From Francisella salimarina (GTDB lineage Bacteria > Pseudomonadota > Gammaproteobacteria > Francisellales > Francisellaceae): DNA of 64,000 nucleotides. Where the stretch lies: positions 581,995-645,994 of the forward strand of contig NZ_VOJA01000003.1 in the NCBI RefSeq assembly GCF_007923265.1, written 5' to 3'. Each line of letters begins with the position of its first letter. Position 1 is the first letter of the stretch. Positions 18,400-26,741 of the stretch are shown in pieces. The notes under the pieces are model-generated. The model was not told where the DNA came from, ran no database searches, and was given only the letters and a program-made list of their open reading frames with translations. Position numbers and translations under genes: made by a program.

Positions 18400-18735
18400 A
18401 TGAAAAAAGTTACAATTAAAGGCTTACTTACATTAACAGCAATGATGCCATCAATATTATTTGCTTCTTTTGAAAGTGTAAGTGATAGCTTTAATACAGT
18501 ATCCAACTCAGCCCAAAAGACAGCTGAGATATCAAATCAAACTCAAGCAAATATAGATAAAGCAAAAAATTTACCTAATAGTTATGATTCTGATGCGAAG
18601 CAATATGCGACACAAGAACTTGATAAGCATACAAATAATAGTATATCCAAGACTCAACAAGCATCTAATAATATAACCCAAACTAGAGATACTATAGCTA
18701 AAACAAGCAAATCATTAAATAATCTTTTTTCATAA
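18400..18735 (+). CDS. small exported coiled-coil protein, unknown
   Basis: A 111-residue protein with a clear signal peptide (MKKVTIKGLLTLTAMMPSILFA) and likely cleavage after residue 22. The mature 89 residues are polar, rich in Ser, Thr, Asn, Gln and Lys, lack cysteine and look largely helical, with heptad-like spacing (SNQTQANIDKAKNL, TQQASNNITQTRDTIAKT). An AAGGA ribosome site lies at 18384-18388. It is co-oriented with the preceding lipoprotein gene and with vgrG 103 bp downstream. I do not recognise a family. It may be a periplasmic accessory protein of the T6SS. Confidence 0.65.
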   Translation: MKKVTIKGLLTLTAMMPSILFASFESVSDSFNTVSNSAQKTAEISNQTQANIDKAKNLPNSYDSDAKQYATQELDKHTNNSISKTQQASNNITQTRDTIAKTSKSLNNLFS

Positions 18736-18838
18736 GATTTAAATATTAATAAACCCAATACTCTAAAAAAATACTTTGGCTCAATTTGCTTACTTGCTAT
18801 ACTAAAATTATTAGATTTATTTATACTAGTAACCAATA

Positions 18839-20725
18839 ATGTCTACCCCACTAACGATAGAGTTATTCAATGAGTCTACAACTTTAGATTTACAAGTTAA
18901 TGAACTAACCATCAAATCAGCTATTAATGAACTCTTTGAAGTTAGCCTTAGCTGTGGTGTTCCAGTTAGTGATGATTTACTTGCAAAGTTAGATAACTAT
19001 GCAGATTTTATCCTAAGCATAAATGGCGATTTCGGTAATCCTAAATTTGAATTAGAATTACAATCTTACGATATTAATTATCAACCTAATACCGATATTC
19101 AAATCTTAGAACTTAAACTAACAGATAGATATGCTAAGTTTAGAAAACTAGACTATAAAGGAGCTTTTTATTATCATAATCTCAATGATATTTGGTTAAA
19201 GTTTTATGATGGGTTTAAAGATAGACTTAATAGAAAAATATCAGATAATATATTATTTGACTCTAATAATACTGACAAATACCCTACCCATCCTATTTAT
19301 GTACAATATAATGAAACACATTGGAATTTCTTAACTAGAACTCTGCTAGAGCACGGTGTTAATTATAACTTTGTTGCTAGTCAAGATGGTTTTAATTTTG
19401 TTATGTATAATACTAATGAAGATATAACTAAATTTATCCAAAGTGACAAATCTAATAGCATAGATGAACTTTATAGTTACAATCTCAAACTCGATGCTAA
19501 TATCAAAAATAAAGATGATACGGTTCTAGCTTACAATATTATCCCAGCAAAATCTGGGTATGTGGCAAATAAAGATATTAAAGACTTTTGTAATTATCAT
19601 AATAAAGAAAAACAACGACTTACTCTTCGTCCCAAGAAATTCATAAAAAATATTAACTTTATTCATCATAATCCATATACTCCTGAAAGTTTTTTGATTA
19701 GTAAAGCGACTTTGGATTCTAAATTCCCTATAACTCAAGACTTTAAATCTAGATTTAATACTCTTACTCAATCACAATTAGATGAATGCTTAGATACACA
19801 AAAGAATGTATTAAGTAGCTTAGATGCTGAACAGCTTATTTGTAATATTAGTAAGGTATTTTTATTGGCTGGGGCTAAACTAGATATATCTGGCAATAAC
19901 AAACTTGAATCTAGAGAACATATTGTAACTTCAAGTTTAGTTAAGTTATCAGCTAGTACATCAACCGATAAAGTTATTGGAGCTACTCCTAAAAAGAACT
20001 ACAATGTTATAACTACACTAATATCTCAAGATATTCATATAGACTATCATCAAGAAGCTCCCGAACAACCGCAGATTAGTAGTTTAGTGGGAGTATTTCC
20101 ATATCTTGCCGAGTCTAGTACAAATCATGATGTAGTTGATCCTGATGATATAGGTAATGTTAGAGTTAAATTACCTCTAGATTACGAAGTTTGCCCTAAT
20201 AATGAAAAAGATATTCGTTATTATGTACCCCGTATATCAGATTATGGAGATACTAACTCTAGTCATAGTGTACAGTTATATCGAGAAAGTGAGCTACTAT
20301 TGATGTTTATAGATGGTAATCCTAACAAACCGATTATTTATGGTGCTTTATCACATGGTCAAACATCTGACCAATCAATGAAAGATCATCATAATAGACA
20401 TGTTAAAGAATGGGGACAAGGCTCTGGTTTTGGATATTCATCTGATGCTAAAGGTACTAATGATATATTTATCAAATCTCAACATAATGATGGTATAGCT
20501 TGGGTAGCTCAAAGTAATCATGGTTCTAAGAATGAATTATCTTTAGATCAGCTATTTGCTAGTACTTCAAATAGAAGCGATTCAGCTATTGGAGAATATC
20601 AACACTTCTACGGCTATGATGACAATACAAACTTTGCTGCCAATCATCATAAATCAATCAAGCCAAAAACTGCGGTTGAAGATATGCTCAAAACAAAGCA
20701 AGAAACTTTACAAAATAAAAAATAG
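18839..20725 (+). CDS. vgrG: T6SS spike protein VgrG (TssI), with OB-fold
   Basis: A 628-residue VgrG. Residues 1 to about 390 are the gp27-like base. The gp5-like OB domain, beginning near residue 415, carries VDPDDIGNVRVKLPLDYE and PRISDYGDTNSSHSVQLYRE, then FIDGNPNKPIIYGALSHGQT, the classical VgrG sequence after the OB-fold. The conserved region after that (GSGFGYSSDAKGTNDIFIKSQ) leads into only a short tail, so the needle is short and there is no C-terminal effector domain. It trimerises at the tip of the Hcp tube. It is followed by a PAAR-like tip gene and clpV. Of the three VgrG-like genes here it is the most canonical. Confidence 0.9.
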   Translation: MSTPLTIELFNESTTLDLQVNELTIKSAINELFEVSLSCGVPVSDDLLAKLDNYADFILSINGDFGNPKFELELQSYDINYQPNTDIQILELKLTDRYAKFRKLDYKGAFYYHNLNDIWLKFYDGFKDRLNRKISDNILFDSNNTDKYPTHPIYVQYNETHWNFLTRTLLEHGVNYNFVASQDGFNFVMYNTNEDITKFIQSDKSNSIDELYSYNLKLDANIKNKDDTVLAYNIIPAKSGYVANKDIKDFCNYHNKEKQRLTLRPKKFIKNINFIHHNPYTPESFLISKATLDSKFPITQDFKSRFNTLTQSQLDECLDTQKNVLSSLDAEQLICNISKVFLLAGAKLDISGNNKLESREHIVTSSLVKLSASTSTDKVIGATPKKNYNVITTLISQDIHIDYHQEAPEQPQISSLVGVFPYLAESSTNHDVVDPDDIGNVRVKLPLDYEVCPNNEKDIRYYVPRISDYGDTNSSHSVQLYRESELLLMFIDGNPNKPIIYGALSHGQTSDQSMKDHHNRHVKEWGQGSGFGYSSDAKGTNDIFIKSQHNDGIAWVAQSNHGSKNELSLDQLFASTSNRSDSAIGEYQHFYGYDDNTNFAANHHKSIKPKTAVEDMLKTKQETLQNKK

Positions 20726-20908
20726 CTCTTCTAAAAACTATCTTTTATAAATTTATAAACAACAAGTTTAGCTTAACTTTAAAATATTAAATATACTAGC
20801 CTAACTTTAATTTAATACAAAAACCTTGATATTTAATTCCCAAAAGCATCACATTTTATATTATTTTTTGCTATGATGTAACTATATTGTAAGTTTTTCT
20901 TTTAAATT

Positions 20909-21295
20909 ATGGCTGGAATCATTAATACAGTAGGAAGTGGTATATACTTTAGTTTAGAGCCTGTGATGTATGGTCCTTTTTTGGGAATTGGGACGTCGAC
21001 AGCTACTCAAATAGGAGCTCAATCGCAAAGTACCGTTTTTTTTGAGAACGCTCCAGTAGATGCATCAGATACTATACACCCTGTTACGTTGTCTTTACCA
21101 ATGCTGCCAGGAGCCATTACTGGAACAACATGCATGCCTGCTCAAAAAGTAACAGATGCTAGCAATATTTTTTCAATAAATAATCAAGCTGTAACAAATA
21201 GTGGTACACACAAAGTCCAAAACATCGGCAATTGTCCTACTGCTCCAATGATTTTATCAACAAGCCATCAGGCTAGATTCTACATATCCAAATAA
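20909..21295 (+). CDS. PAAR-like T6SS tip protein (DUF4150-like, tentative)
   Basis: A 128-residue protein with no signal or membrane segment. It is rich in Gly, Ser, Thr, Ala and Pro, with short strand-forming stretches (VTLSLPMLPGAITGTTCMPA; NQAVTNSGTHKVQNIGNC), the composition of PAAR-type cone proteins that cap VgrG. Typical PAAR His and Cys zinc ligands are not clear; Cys and His positions exist but are not in the standard order, and the layout is closer to PAAR-like DUF4150 proteins. Its position between vgrG and clpV and the presence elsewhere in the locus of DUF2169-like and DUF3540-like partners support the call. Alternative: another small baseplate accessory. Confidence 0.6.
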   Translation: MAGIINTVGSGIYFSLEPVMYGPFLGIGTSTATQIGAQSQSTVFFENAPVDASDTIHPVTLSLPMLPGAITGTTCMPAQKVTDASNIFSINNQAVTNSGTHKVQNIGNCPTAPMILSTSHQARFYISK

Positions 21296-21306
21296 AAGGA
21301 GAAATA

Positions 21307-23925
21307 ATGTCTGTTTTAGTAGAACTCAAAACTTTAGTAAAGCAATTAAATAAAAAACTAACAGTTTCATTAGAATCTGCAGTTGGCTTGTGTATGTCAC
21401 AAGGTAATTATGAGATTACTTTAGAGCATTGGTTAATAAAAATTTTATCAGATGAACAACCAAATGATTTTACTCAAATCTTAGAACATTATGATATATC
21501 AATTCCAGATGTAGTTAGAGAGTTACAAATTAATTTAAGAGACTTTGAAACTGGAAACTCTGGCAAGCCTTTATTTTCACCTCTTCTTTTAGAAATTATT
21601 CAAGATGCTTGGACTATAGGATCACTGCAATTTCATGCGGAAAACATTAGGTCTGGCTATGTTTTTTTAGCTTTATTAAATAAAAAAGCTCTTTTATCAC
21701 AAATGAATCTGCTTGAGTCACTTAAGATAATATCTAAAAATAAGCTTATCGAAGATTTTGATAACTTTGTTGCTACTAGTTCAGAAAAAGATCAAGTTAA
21801 AAAAACTACTAAAGTAGAATCTTCTAAAGATAGTGACTCAGCAATAGAAAAATACTGTGAAGATTTAACTCAAAAAGCATTAGATGGTAAAATTGATCCA
21901 GTATTTGGTAGAGAAACAGAATTAGATCAAATGCTTGATATATTTTGTCGTCGCCGAAAAAATAATCCTATATTAGTTGGAGAACCCGGAGTAGGTAAAA
22001 CAGCCGTTGTTGAAGGTCTGGCTCTGAGAATAGCTGAAAATGATGTTCCTGATGTTCTTAAGAATACAAAAATTTTATCATTAGATATCACCCTTCTTGA
22101 AGCTGGTGCAAGTGTCAAAGGAGAGTTTGAAAAACGTTTAACTGCTGTAATAGATGAAATAAAATCATCTGAAGTTCCACTTATTGTATTTATCGATGAA
22201 GCTCATCGATTAATTGGAGCTGGTGGTCAAGCAGGTAATGATGCTGCTAATATTTTAAAACCAGCACTTTCAAGAGGTGAGTTAAGAACTGTTGCTGCAA
22301 CCACATGGAAAGAGTACAAACAATATTTTGAAAAAGACCCTGCTTTGACACGTAGATTCCAATTAGTCAAACTAGATGCTCCAAATGATGATATGACTGT
22401 GACTATACTTAGAGGTCTAAAATCAAGATATACTCAAAATCATGGTGTAGTTATTCGAGATGATGCCTTGAGAATGGCTGTGAATCTTTCTTCTAAATAT
22501 ATAACAGGTAAAAATCAACCAGATAAAGCTATTGATTTGATTGATACTTGCGCTGCTAGAGTTAAAGTTTCAATGAGTTCTAGCCCTAGTATCATTAATC
22601 ATGCTATTAAAGATATTGGAGCATATGAAAGAGAGCTTGAAGGTCTACTAGAAGATGAGGCTAGAGGCGTAGATACAGACAAGAATAGTATAGAAGCTCT
22701 AAAAAATAAAATTGATAACCTAAACCAGCAAATTAAAATCAATCAAGAGCAATGGCTAAAAGAAAAGGAAATAATACAAGAATTACAAAGTGTTCATGAT
22801 TTGATATTAGAAACTGATGATGAAACAATCTTGTCTGAACTAATCGAACAGCGTAGCTCCTTGACTAATCAATTAGAGCAAGCTCAAGATGATGCTCCTA
22901 TGGTATTTTTTGAAGTATCTCCTGATACTGTTGCTAAAGTTGTTTCTGACTGGACAGGCGTCCCCCTTGGTAAAGTCCTAAGAGATGAGTCTCAGAGTTT
23001 GCTGACGTTGGATGAGACATTATGCAAACGAATAAAGGGTCAAGATCAAGCAATGCTTCAAGTTGCTCAACACTTGAAAATGTCTAAAGCAGGTCTTAAA
23101 ACACCAGAGCAACCTATGGGAGTGTTTCTCTTAGTTGGACCAAGTGGTGCTGGTAAAACTGAGACAGCACTAACTGTAGCTGATACTTTATTCGGTGGAG
23201 AAAGCTCCATGTGTACGATTAACATGGGAGAGTATCAAGAAAGGCATACAATTAGTAGATTGATAGGATCTCCTCCAGGATATGTAGGTTTTGGTGAAGG
23301 TGGCGTGCTTACAGAAGCTGTTCGTCAAAGACCATATAGTGTTGTTTTATTAGATGAAGTTGAGAAAGCTTCTTTAGATGTTATGAATCTTTTTTATCAG
23401 GTATTTGATAAGGGCTCTTTAACAGATGGAGAAGGCAAAGAAATTGATTTTAGCAATACTGTTATTTTTCTAACAAGTAATCTTGCAACTCATGAAATTA
23501 CTGAACTAACATTACAAGATCCTAATATTTCTATGCAAGATTTAGTTGCAAAGATCAGGCCAGTCTTAAGTAATTGGTTTAAACCAGCACTCCTAGCTAG
23601 AACAACAATTATTCCATATTTCATATTGACTAATGAAGCACTAAAGGAGATAGCTACACTTAAATTAAACAAATTTGCAAAACAACTAAGAAAAACAAAT
23701 AAAATAGAACTTACATATAGTAATAGTGTCTTAGAAAATATTGCAGATAGATGCAAAGAAGTAGAAACAGGCGCAAGAAATATCGATATGATTCTAAAAG
23801 CTAATGTAATGCCAAAACTTTCTGAAAAGCTACTTTTGGCCATGTGTGATGACGCACAAATAAAATCAATCCATATTGATATTGATGAAAATAGTGAATT
23901 TATATATGAAATCAAATTTAATTAA
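21307..23925 (+). CDS. clpV: T6SS sheath-disassembly ATPase ClpV (TssH)
   Basis: An 872-residue Hsp100 ATPase. A Clp-N domain spans residues 1-160. AAA-1 has Walker A GEPGVGKT at 225-232 and Walker B VFIDEAHR. The coiled middle domain lies near 445-540. AAA-2 has Walker A GPSGAGKT at 611-618 and VLLDEVEKA. The AAA-2 region also has NMGEYQERHTISRLIGSPPG, a ClpV-type form rather than the ClpB MSEYMEKH. Length is normal. It unfolds contracted TssB/TssC sheath for recycling. Its presence separates this system from the Francisella pathogenicity island T6SS, which lacks ClpV. An AAGGAG site precedes the ATG. Confidence 0.95.
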   Translation: MSVLVELKTLVKQLNKKLTVSLESAVGLCMSQGNYEITLEHWLIKILSDEQPNDFTQILEHYDISIPDVVRELQINLRDFETGNSGKPLFSPLLLEIIQDAWTIGSLQFHAENIRSGYVFLALLNKKALLSQMNLLESLKIISKNKLIEDFDNFVATSSEKDQVKKTTKVESSKDSDSAIEKYCEDLTQKALDGKIDPVFGRETELDQMLDIFCRRRKNNPILVGEPGVGKTAVVEGLALRIAENDVPDVLKNTKILSLDITLLEAGASVKGEFEKRLTAVIDEIKSSEVPLIVFIDEAHRLIGAGGQAGNDAANILKPALSRGELRTVAATTWKEYKQYFEKDPALTRRFQLVKLDAPNDDMTVTILRGLKSRYTQNHGVVIRDDALRMAVNLSSKYITGKNQPDKAIDLIDTCAARVKVSMSSSPSIINHAIKDIGAYERELEGLLEDEARGVDTDKNSIEALKNKIDNLNQQIKINQEQWLKEKEIIQELQSVHDLILETDDETILSELIEQRSSLTNQLEQAQDDAPMVFFEVSPDTVAKVVSDWTGVPLGKVLRDESQSLLTLDETLCKRIKGQDQAMLQVAQHLKMSKAGLKTPEQPMGVFLLVGPSGAGKTETALTVADTLFGGESSMCTINMGEYQERHTISRLIGSPPGYVGFGEGGVLTEAVRQRPYSVVLLDEVEKASLDVMNLFYQVFDKGSLTDGEGKEIDFSNTVIFLTSNLATHEITELTLQDPNISMQDLVAKIRPVLSNWFKPALLARTTIIPYFILTNEALKEIATLKLNKFAKQLRKTNKIELTYSNSVLENIADRCKEVETGARNIDMILKANVMPKLSEKLLLAMCDDAQIKSIHIDIDENSEFIYEIKFN

Positions 23926-23941
23926 TATAGGACACGGGTAA

Positions 23942-26248
23942 ATGGCTGAAGAAAATAATAATCAAGAAGAAAATAAAAAAACAACTACAGCTAAGCGTAG
24001 TACTACAAAAAAGCCTACTTCGGCAACTACTAAAAAAACAACAAGTACTACAAAAGCTAAAACCACAACAGCTAGAGCAAAATCAAGTACTACAAAGACC
24101 ACAGCTACTAAAAAAGCTACGGGGACCACAAAAACTAAAAGCGCTGCAACTAGAGCAAAATCAAGTGCTACTAAAACTACAGCTGCTAAAGCTAAAGGGA
24201 GTACAAAAACCACACCTGAATCAAGCACCACTACAGTCAAATCTATAACTGAAGATAAGATTTCTAAACCTGAACGAAATGCTTCTGGGTTAGCGAGTGA
24301 TTTTTTGAAAAAGCAAGCTACAGGCAAAGTAGCAAATATTACTAGTAATAAAGCTGATTCAAATTTAACGAAAGAATCTTCTACTCAAGTCAAAGATGAA
24401 AAAGAAGAACCAAAAGATAAATCTAAAATAGTCAAAGCAGACACCGATAAAACCATTACTATCATTGAACAGCCATCCAAAAGTAAACCTAAAATTCAAC
24501 AAAAAGAATCAAAAATTATTAGCATTGATAGCGATGCTACTTTAACTGCTGGAACAAGCACAAACCTTTCAATAGGTAATAAAGATAAAAAACTTGCCTA
24601 TCAAATGCTTGATGAGAAAAGAGTTTTGAATGATAGATTTCAACTAGAGGATATCATTGGTATTGGTGGTATGGGGATAGTATATCGAGCTACAGATATT
24701 ATCCGTCAGCAGGTAAAACCAAACAACTGCTCTGTTGCTATCAAGGTACTTAGCCAAGATGTCAAAAAATATAAACAAGCATTTTTAGCTCTACAAAGAG
24801 AAGCTTACAAAGAACAACAATTATCTCATCCTAATGTTATTAAAGTATATGATTTCAATAGATGCGATGATGCTGTATATAAGGTTATGGAGCTAATCGA
24901 TGGTATTCACCTTAAAGAATGGATGAAAGAAGCTCGCAATAGCGGAAAAGCAAAACCTAATTGTGAAAACTACATCAAACAAGTCAAACATATTATAAAT
25001 GAGGTGGCTAAGGGACTAGAGTATGTACATAATCAAGGTATTGTACACTCTGATCTTAAACCATCTAATATTTTTGTGCTAGAAAATGGCGATATTAAGA
25101 TTTTTGATTTTGGTATTGCAAGAACAATAAAAACAACAAATTTTAATCAAAAAGATCCTGATGCTTCTATTTTTGATCCAACAACATTTGCCGCATTCAC
25201 TCCTAAATATGCTAGTTATGAAATGCTAACTAGACAAGCACCCTCTCCTGCTGATGATGTGTATGCACTAGGGTGTATCATGTATGAAATGCTTACAGGA
25301 CATCACCCGTATAATGGCAAAAATGCCAAAGATGCTTTAGAACTAGAGATGTCCCCAGAGAAGCCGAATGATATAGATAGTGATCTACAAGATTTAGTTA
25401 TGTCTATGCTTGAACTCAAAAAAGAAGATCGTATACAGAGTATGACAGAAATTTTGGATAAATTAAATCAACAATATTTGCCTAGCCTTGAAAATCAAAA
25501 TCATTATGATACCTCATATACTGTTGATACGAATTCTCTGATTATAAATAAGCCTTTTATCTTAACTATTTCACTATTACTAGGGGTCGCTAACTTATAT
25601 GGATTAAGCACATGGTTTAAACCTAAGAGTGAAACTTATGTTATTACTGATCCAGTAGAAGTAAAAGAAGCAGTTGCTGAAAATACTACTGAAAGTAGGC
25701 AAATAATAGGTACAACACCTGGGTGTGAAAGTATAATTTCCTCAGTAGACCCTAATGGTGAAAAATGTCTGTTATCTCTAAAGACTGATAATGGTAACGT
25801 TTATAGACTTAATATGTTAGTTTTTAGTGGAGAGGATGGGAACTATGCAATATCAAAAGATCCATTGAATAATATTAGTGTATCGTCTTTAGGAGAGCAT
25901 CTAACAACTGAGGAGCAAGAAAATCCTCTAGCTGTACATAAATTCACAAAACAAAGCTTACAAACATTCTATATACGTACAGTTTCTTTATATGGTAATT
26001 TAGGTTTAGCGACACCTAAGCAAATTGTATCACTTTCTAATAATGGTCAAAAAATATGTGATAACTCAGCATCTTCTCCTAATAGTTTAGACTTTTTGGG
26101 TAGGGACTATGGAGAGGCTGTTATCAAGGGAGGGAGTAGCTTTGATGTATTATCTGTTACTAAAGACTGTAATATCAAGTCAACTCCTCTAACAGATTAT
26201 AATGGTAAAAATATTATTACAAGACTGGTTTGGAAGCCAACAAGATAA
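23942..26248 (+). CDS. ppkA: PpkA-type Ser/Thr protein kinase with a basic low-complexity head
   Basis: A 768-residue membrane kinase. Residues 12-100 are almost only Lys, Thr, Ala, Ser and Arg in TTK/AKS repeats like histone H1 or AlgP tails. The kinase domain runs about 233-510: glycine loop GIGGMG (240-245), Lys268 in VAIK, catalytic Asp371 in HSDLKPSN, and DFG at 389-391. One membrane segment (537-557) leads to a periplasmic domain of about 210 residues with several cysteines. In other T6SSs PpkA phosphorylates the FHA protein and PppA reverses it; both partners are present in the other arm. It follows clpV by 16 bp. HSD replaces HRD, so it is a non-RD kinase. Confidence 0.9.
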   Translation: MAEENNNQEENKKTTTAKRSTTKKPTSATTKKTTSTTKAKTTTARAKSSTTKTTATKKATGTTKTKSAATRAKSSATKTTAAKAKGSTKTTPESSTTTVKSITEDKISKPERNASGLASDFLKKQATGKVANITSNKADSNLTKESSTQVKDEKEEPKDKSKIVKADTDKTITIIEQPSKSKPKIQQKESKIISIDSDATLTAGTSTNLSIGNKDKKLAYQMLDEKRVLNDRFQLEDIIGIGGMGIVYRATDIIRQQVKPNNCSVAIKVLSQDVKKYKQAFLALQREAYKEQQLSHPNVIKVYDFNRCDDAVYKVMELIDGIHLKEWMKEARNSGKAKPNCENYIKQVKHIINEVAKGLEYVHNQGIVHSDLKPSNIFVLENGDIKIFDFGIARTIKTTNFNQKDPDASIFDPTTFAAFTPKYASYEMLTRQAPSPADDVYALGCIMYEMLTGHHPYNGKNAKDALELEMSPEKPNDIDSDLQDLVMSMLELKKEDRIQSMTEILDKLNQQYLPSLENQNHYDTSYTVDTNSLIINKPFILTISLLLGVANLYGLSTWFKPKSETYVITDPVEVKEAVAENTTESRQIIGTTPGCESIISSVDPNGEKCLLSLKTDNGNVYRLNMLVFSGEDGNYAISKDPLNNISVSSLGEHLTTEEQENPLAVHKFTKQSLQTFYIRTVSLYGNLGLATPKQIVSLSNNGQKICDNSASSPNSLDFLGRDYGEAVIKGGSSFDVLSVTKDCNIKSTPLTDYNGKNIITRLVWKPTR

Positions 26249-26259
26249 AAGGTAAAATT

Positions 26260-26700
26260 ATGACAACGAAACAAAGAATGAAAATGACTTATCTGTTATA
26301 TATTTTTAGTGTGTTTTTTATCCCTTTAATGGCTTTTGTACTATTTTTTGCAAATAAAGAAAGAAAACAGCAACCAAAAAAATGGTTAAAAACTCACTGT
26401 AATACTCTAATAAGATATACATTACTAAATCTTGCTTGGATAGTTACAACCATACTAATTGTTTATATCGCTAGTTTAATCGGGGGCAAAATATACACAT
26501 TCTTCTTATTACTTAGTTGGGTTGGTATGATATGGTTATGGGCTTTTAATCTAGACCAGTACTTCACACTTGTTGTGGCATTTTTAGTTGAAAGAGAACT
26601 TGGTACTCCTAGATATTTCACTGAAATGAAAGTTCTTGCAAAGCTTATGTACAAATCAATAGTAGAGAAATTTCAAAGAAGAAAAATTAAAAGATTATAA
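26260..26700 (+). CDS. small three-helix inner-membrane protein, unknown
   Basis: A 146-residue protein from the ATG at 26260; a TTG at 26230 would overlap the kinase gene and is disfavoured. Three hydrophobic segments lie near residues 10-32, 51-72 and 78-97, followed by a basic cytoplasmic tail ending RRKIKRL. It sits between ppkA and the second vgrG-like gene and is probably cotranscribed with both. It resembles no core Tss protein. It could be part of the kinase signalling module or of the membrane complex, but nothing in the sequence decides this. Confidence 0.65.
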   Translation: MTTKQRMKMTYLLYIFSVFFIPLMAFVLFFANKERKQQPKKWLKTHCNTLIRYTLLNLAWIVTTILIVYIASLIGGKIYTFFLLLSWVGMIWLWAFNLDQYFTLVVAFLVERELGTPRYFTEMKVLAKLMYKSIVEKFQRRKIKRL

Positions 26701-26741
26701 CTTTACTTTTTGAATATAGTATATAAAAGGTTGTAAAAATC

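Noticed and set aside
23962..24327. 121-codon minus-strand open frame opposite the start of the kinase gene
   Set aside because: It is the mirror of the Lys/Thr/Ala repeat head of the kinase (all Val/Leu/Phe on the other strand), with no ribosome site; a compositional shadow.
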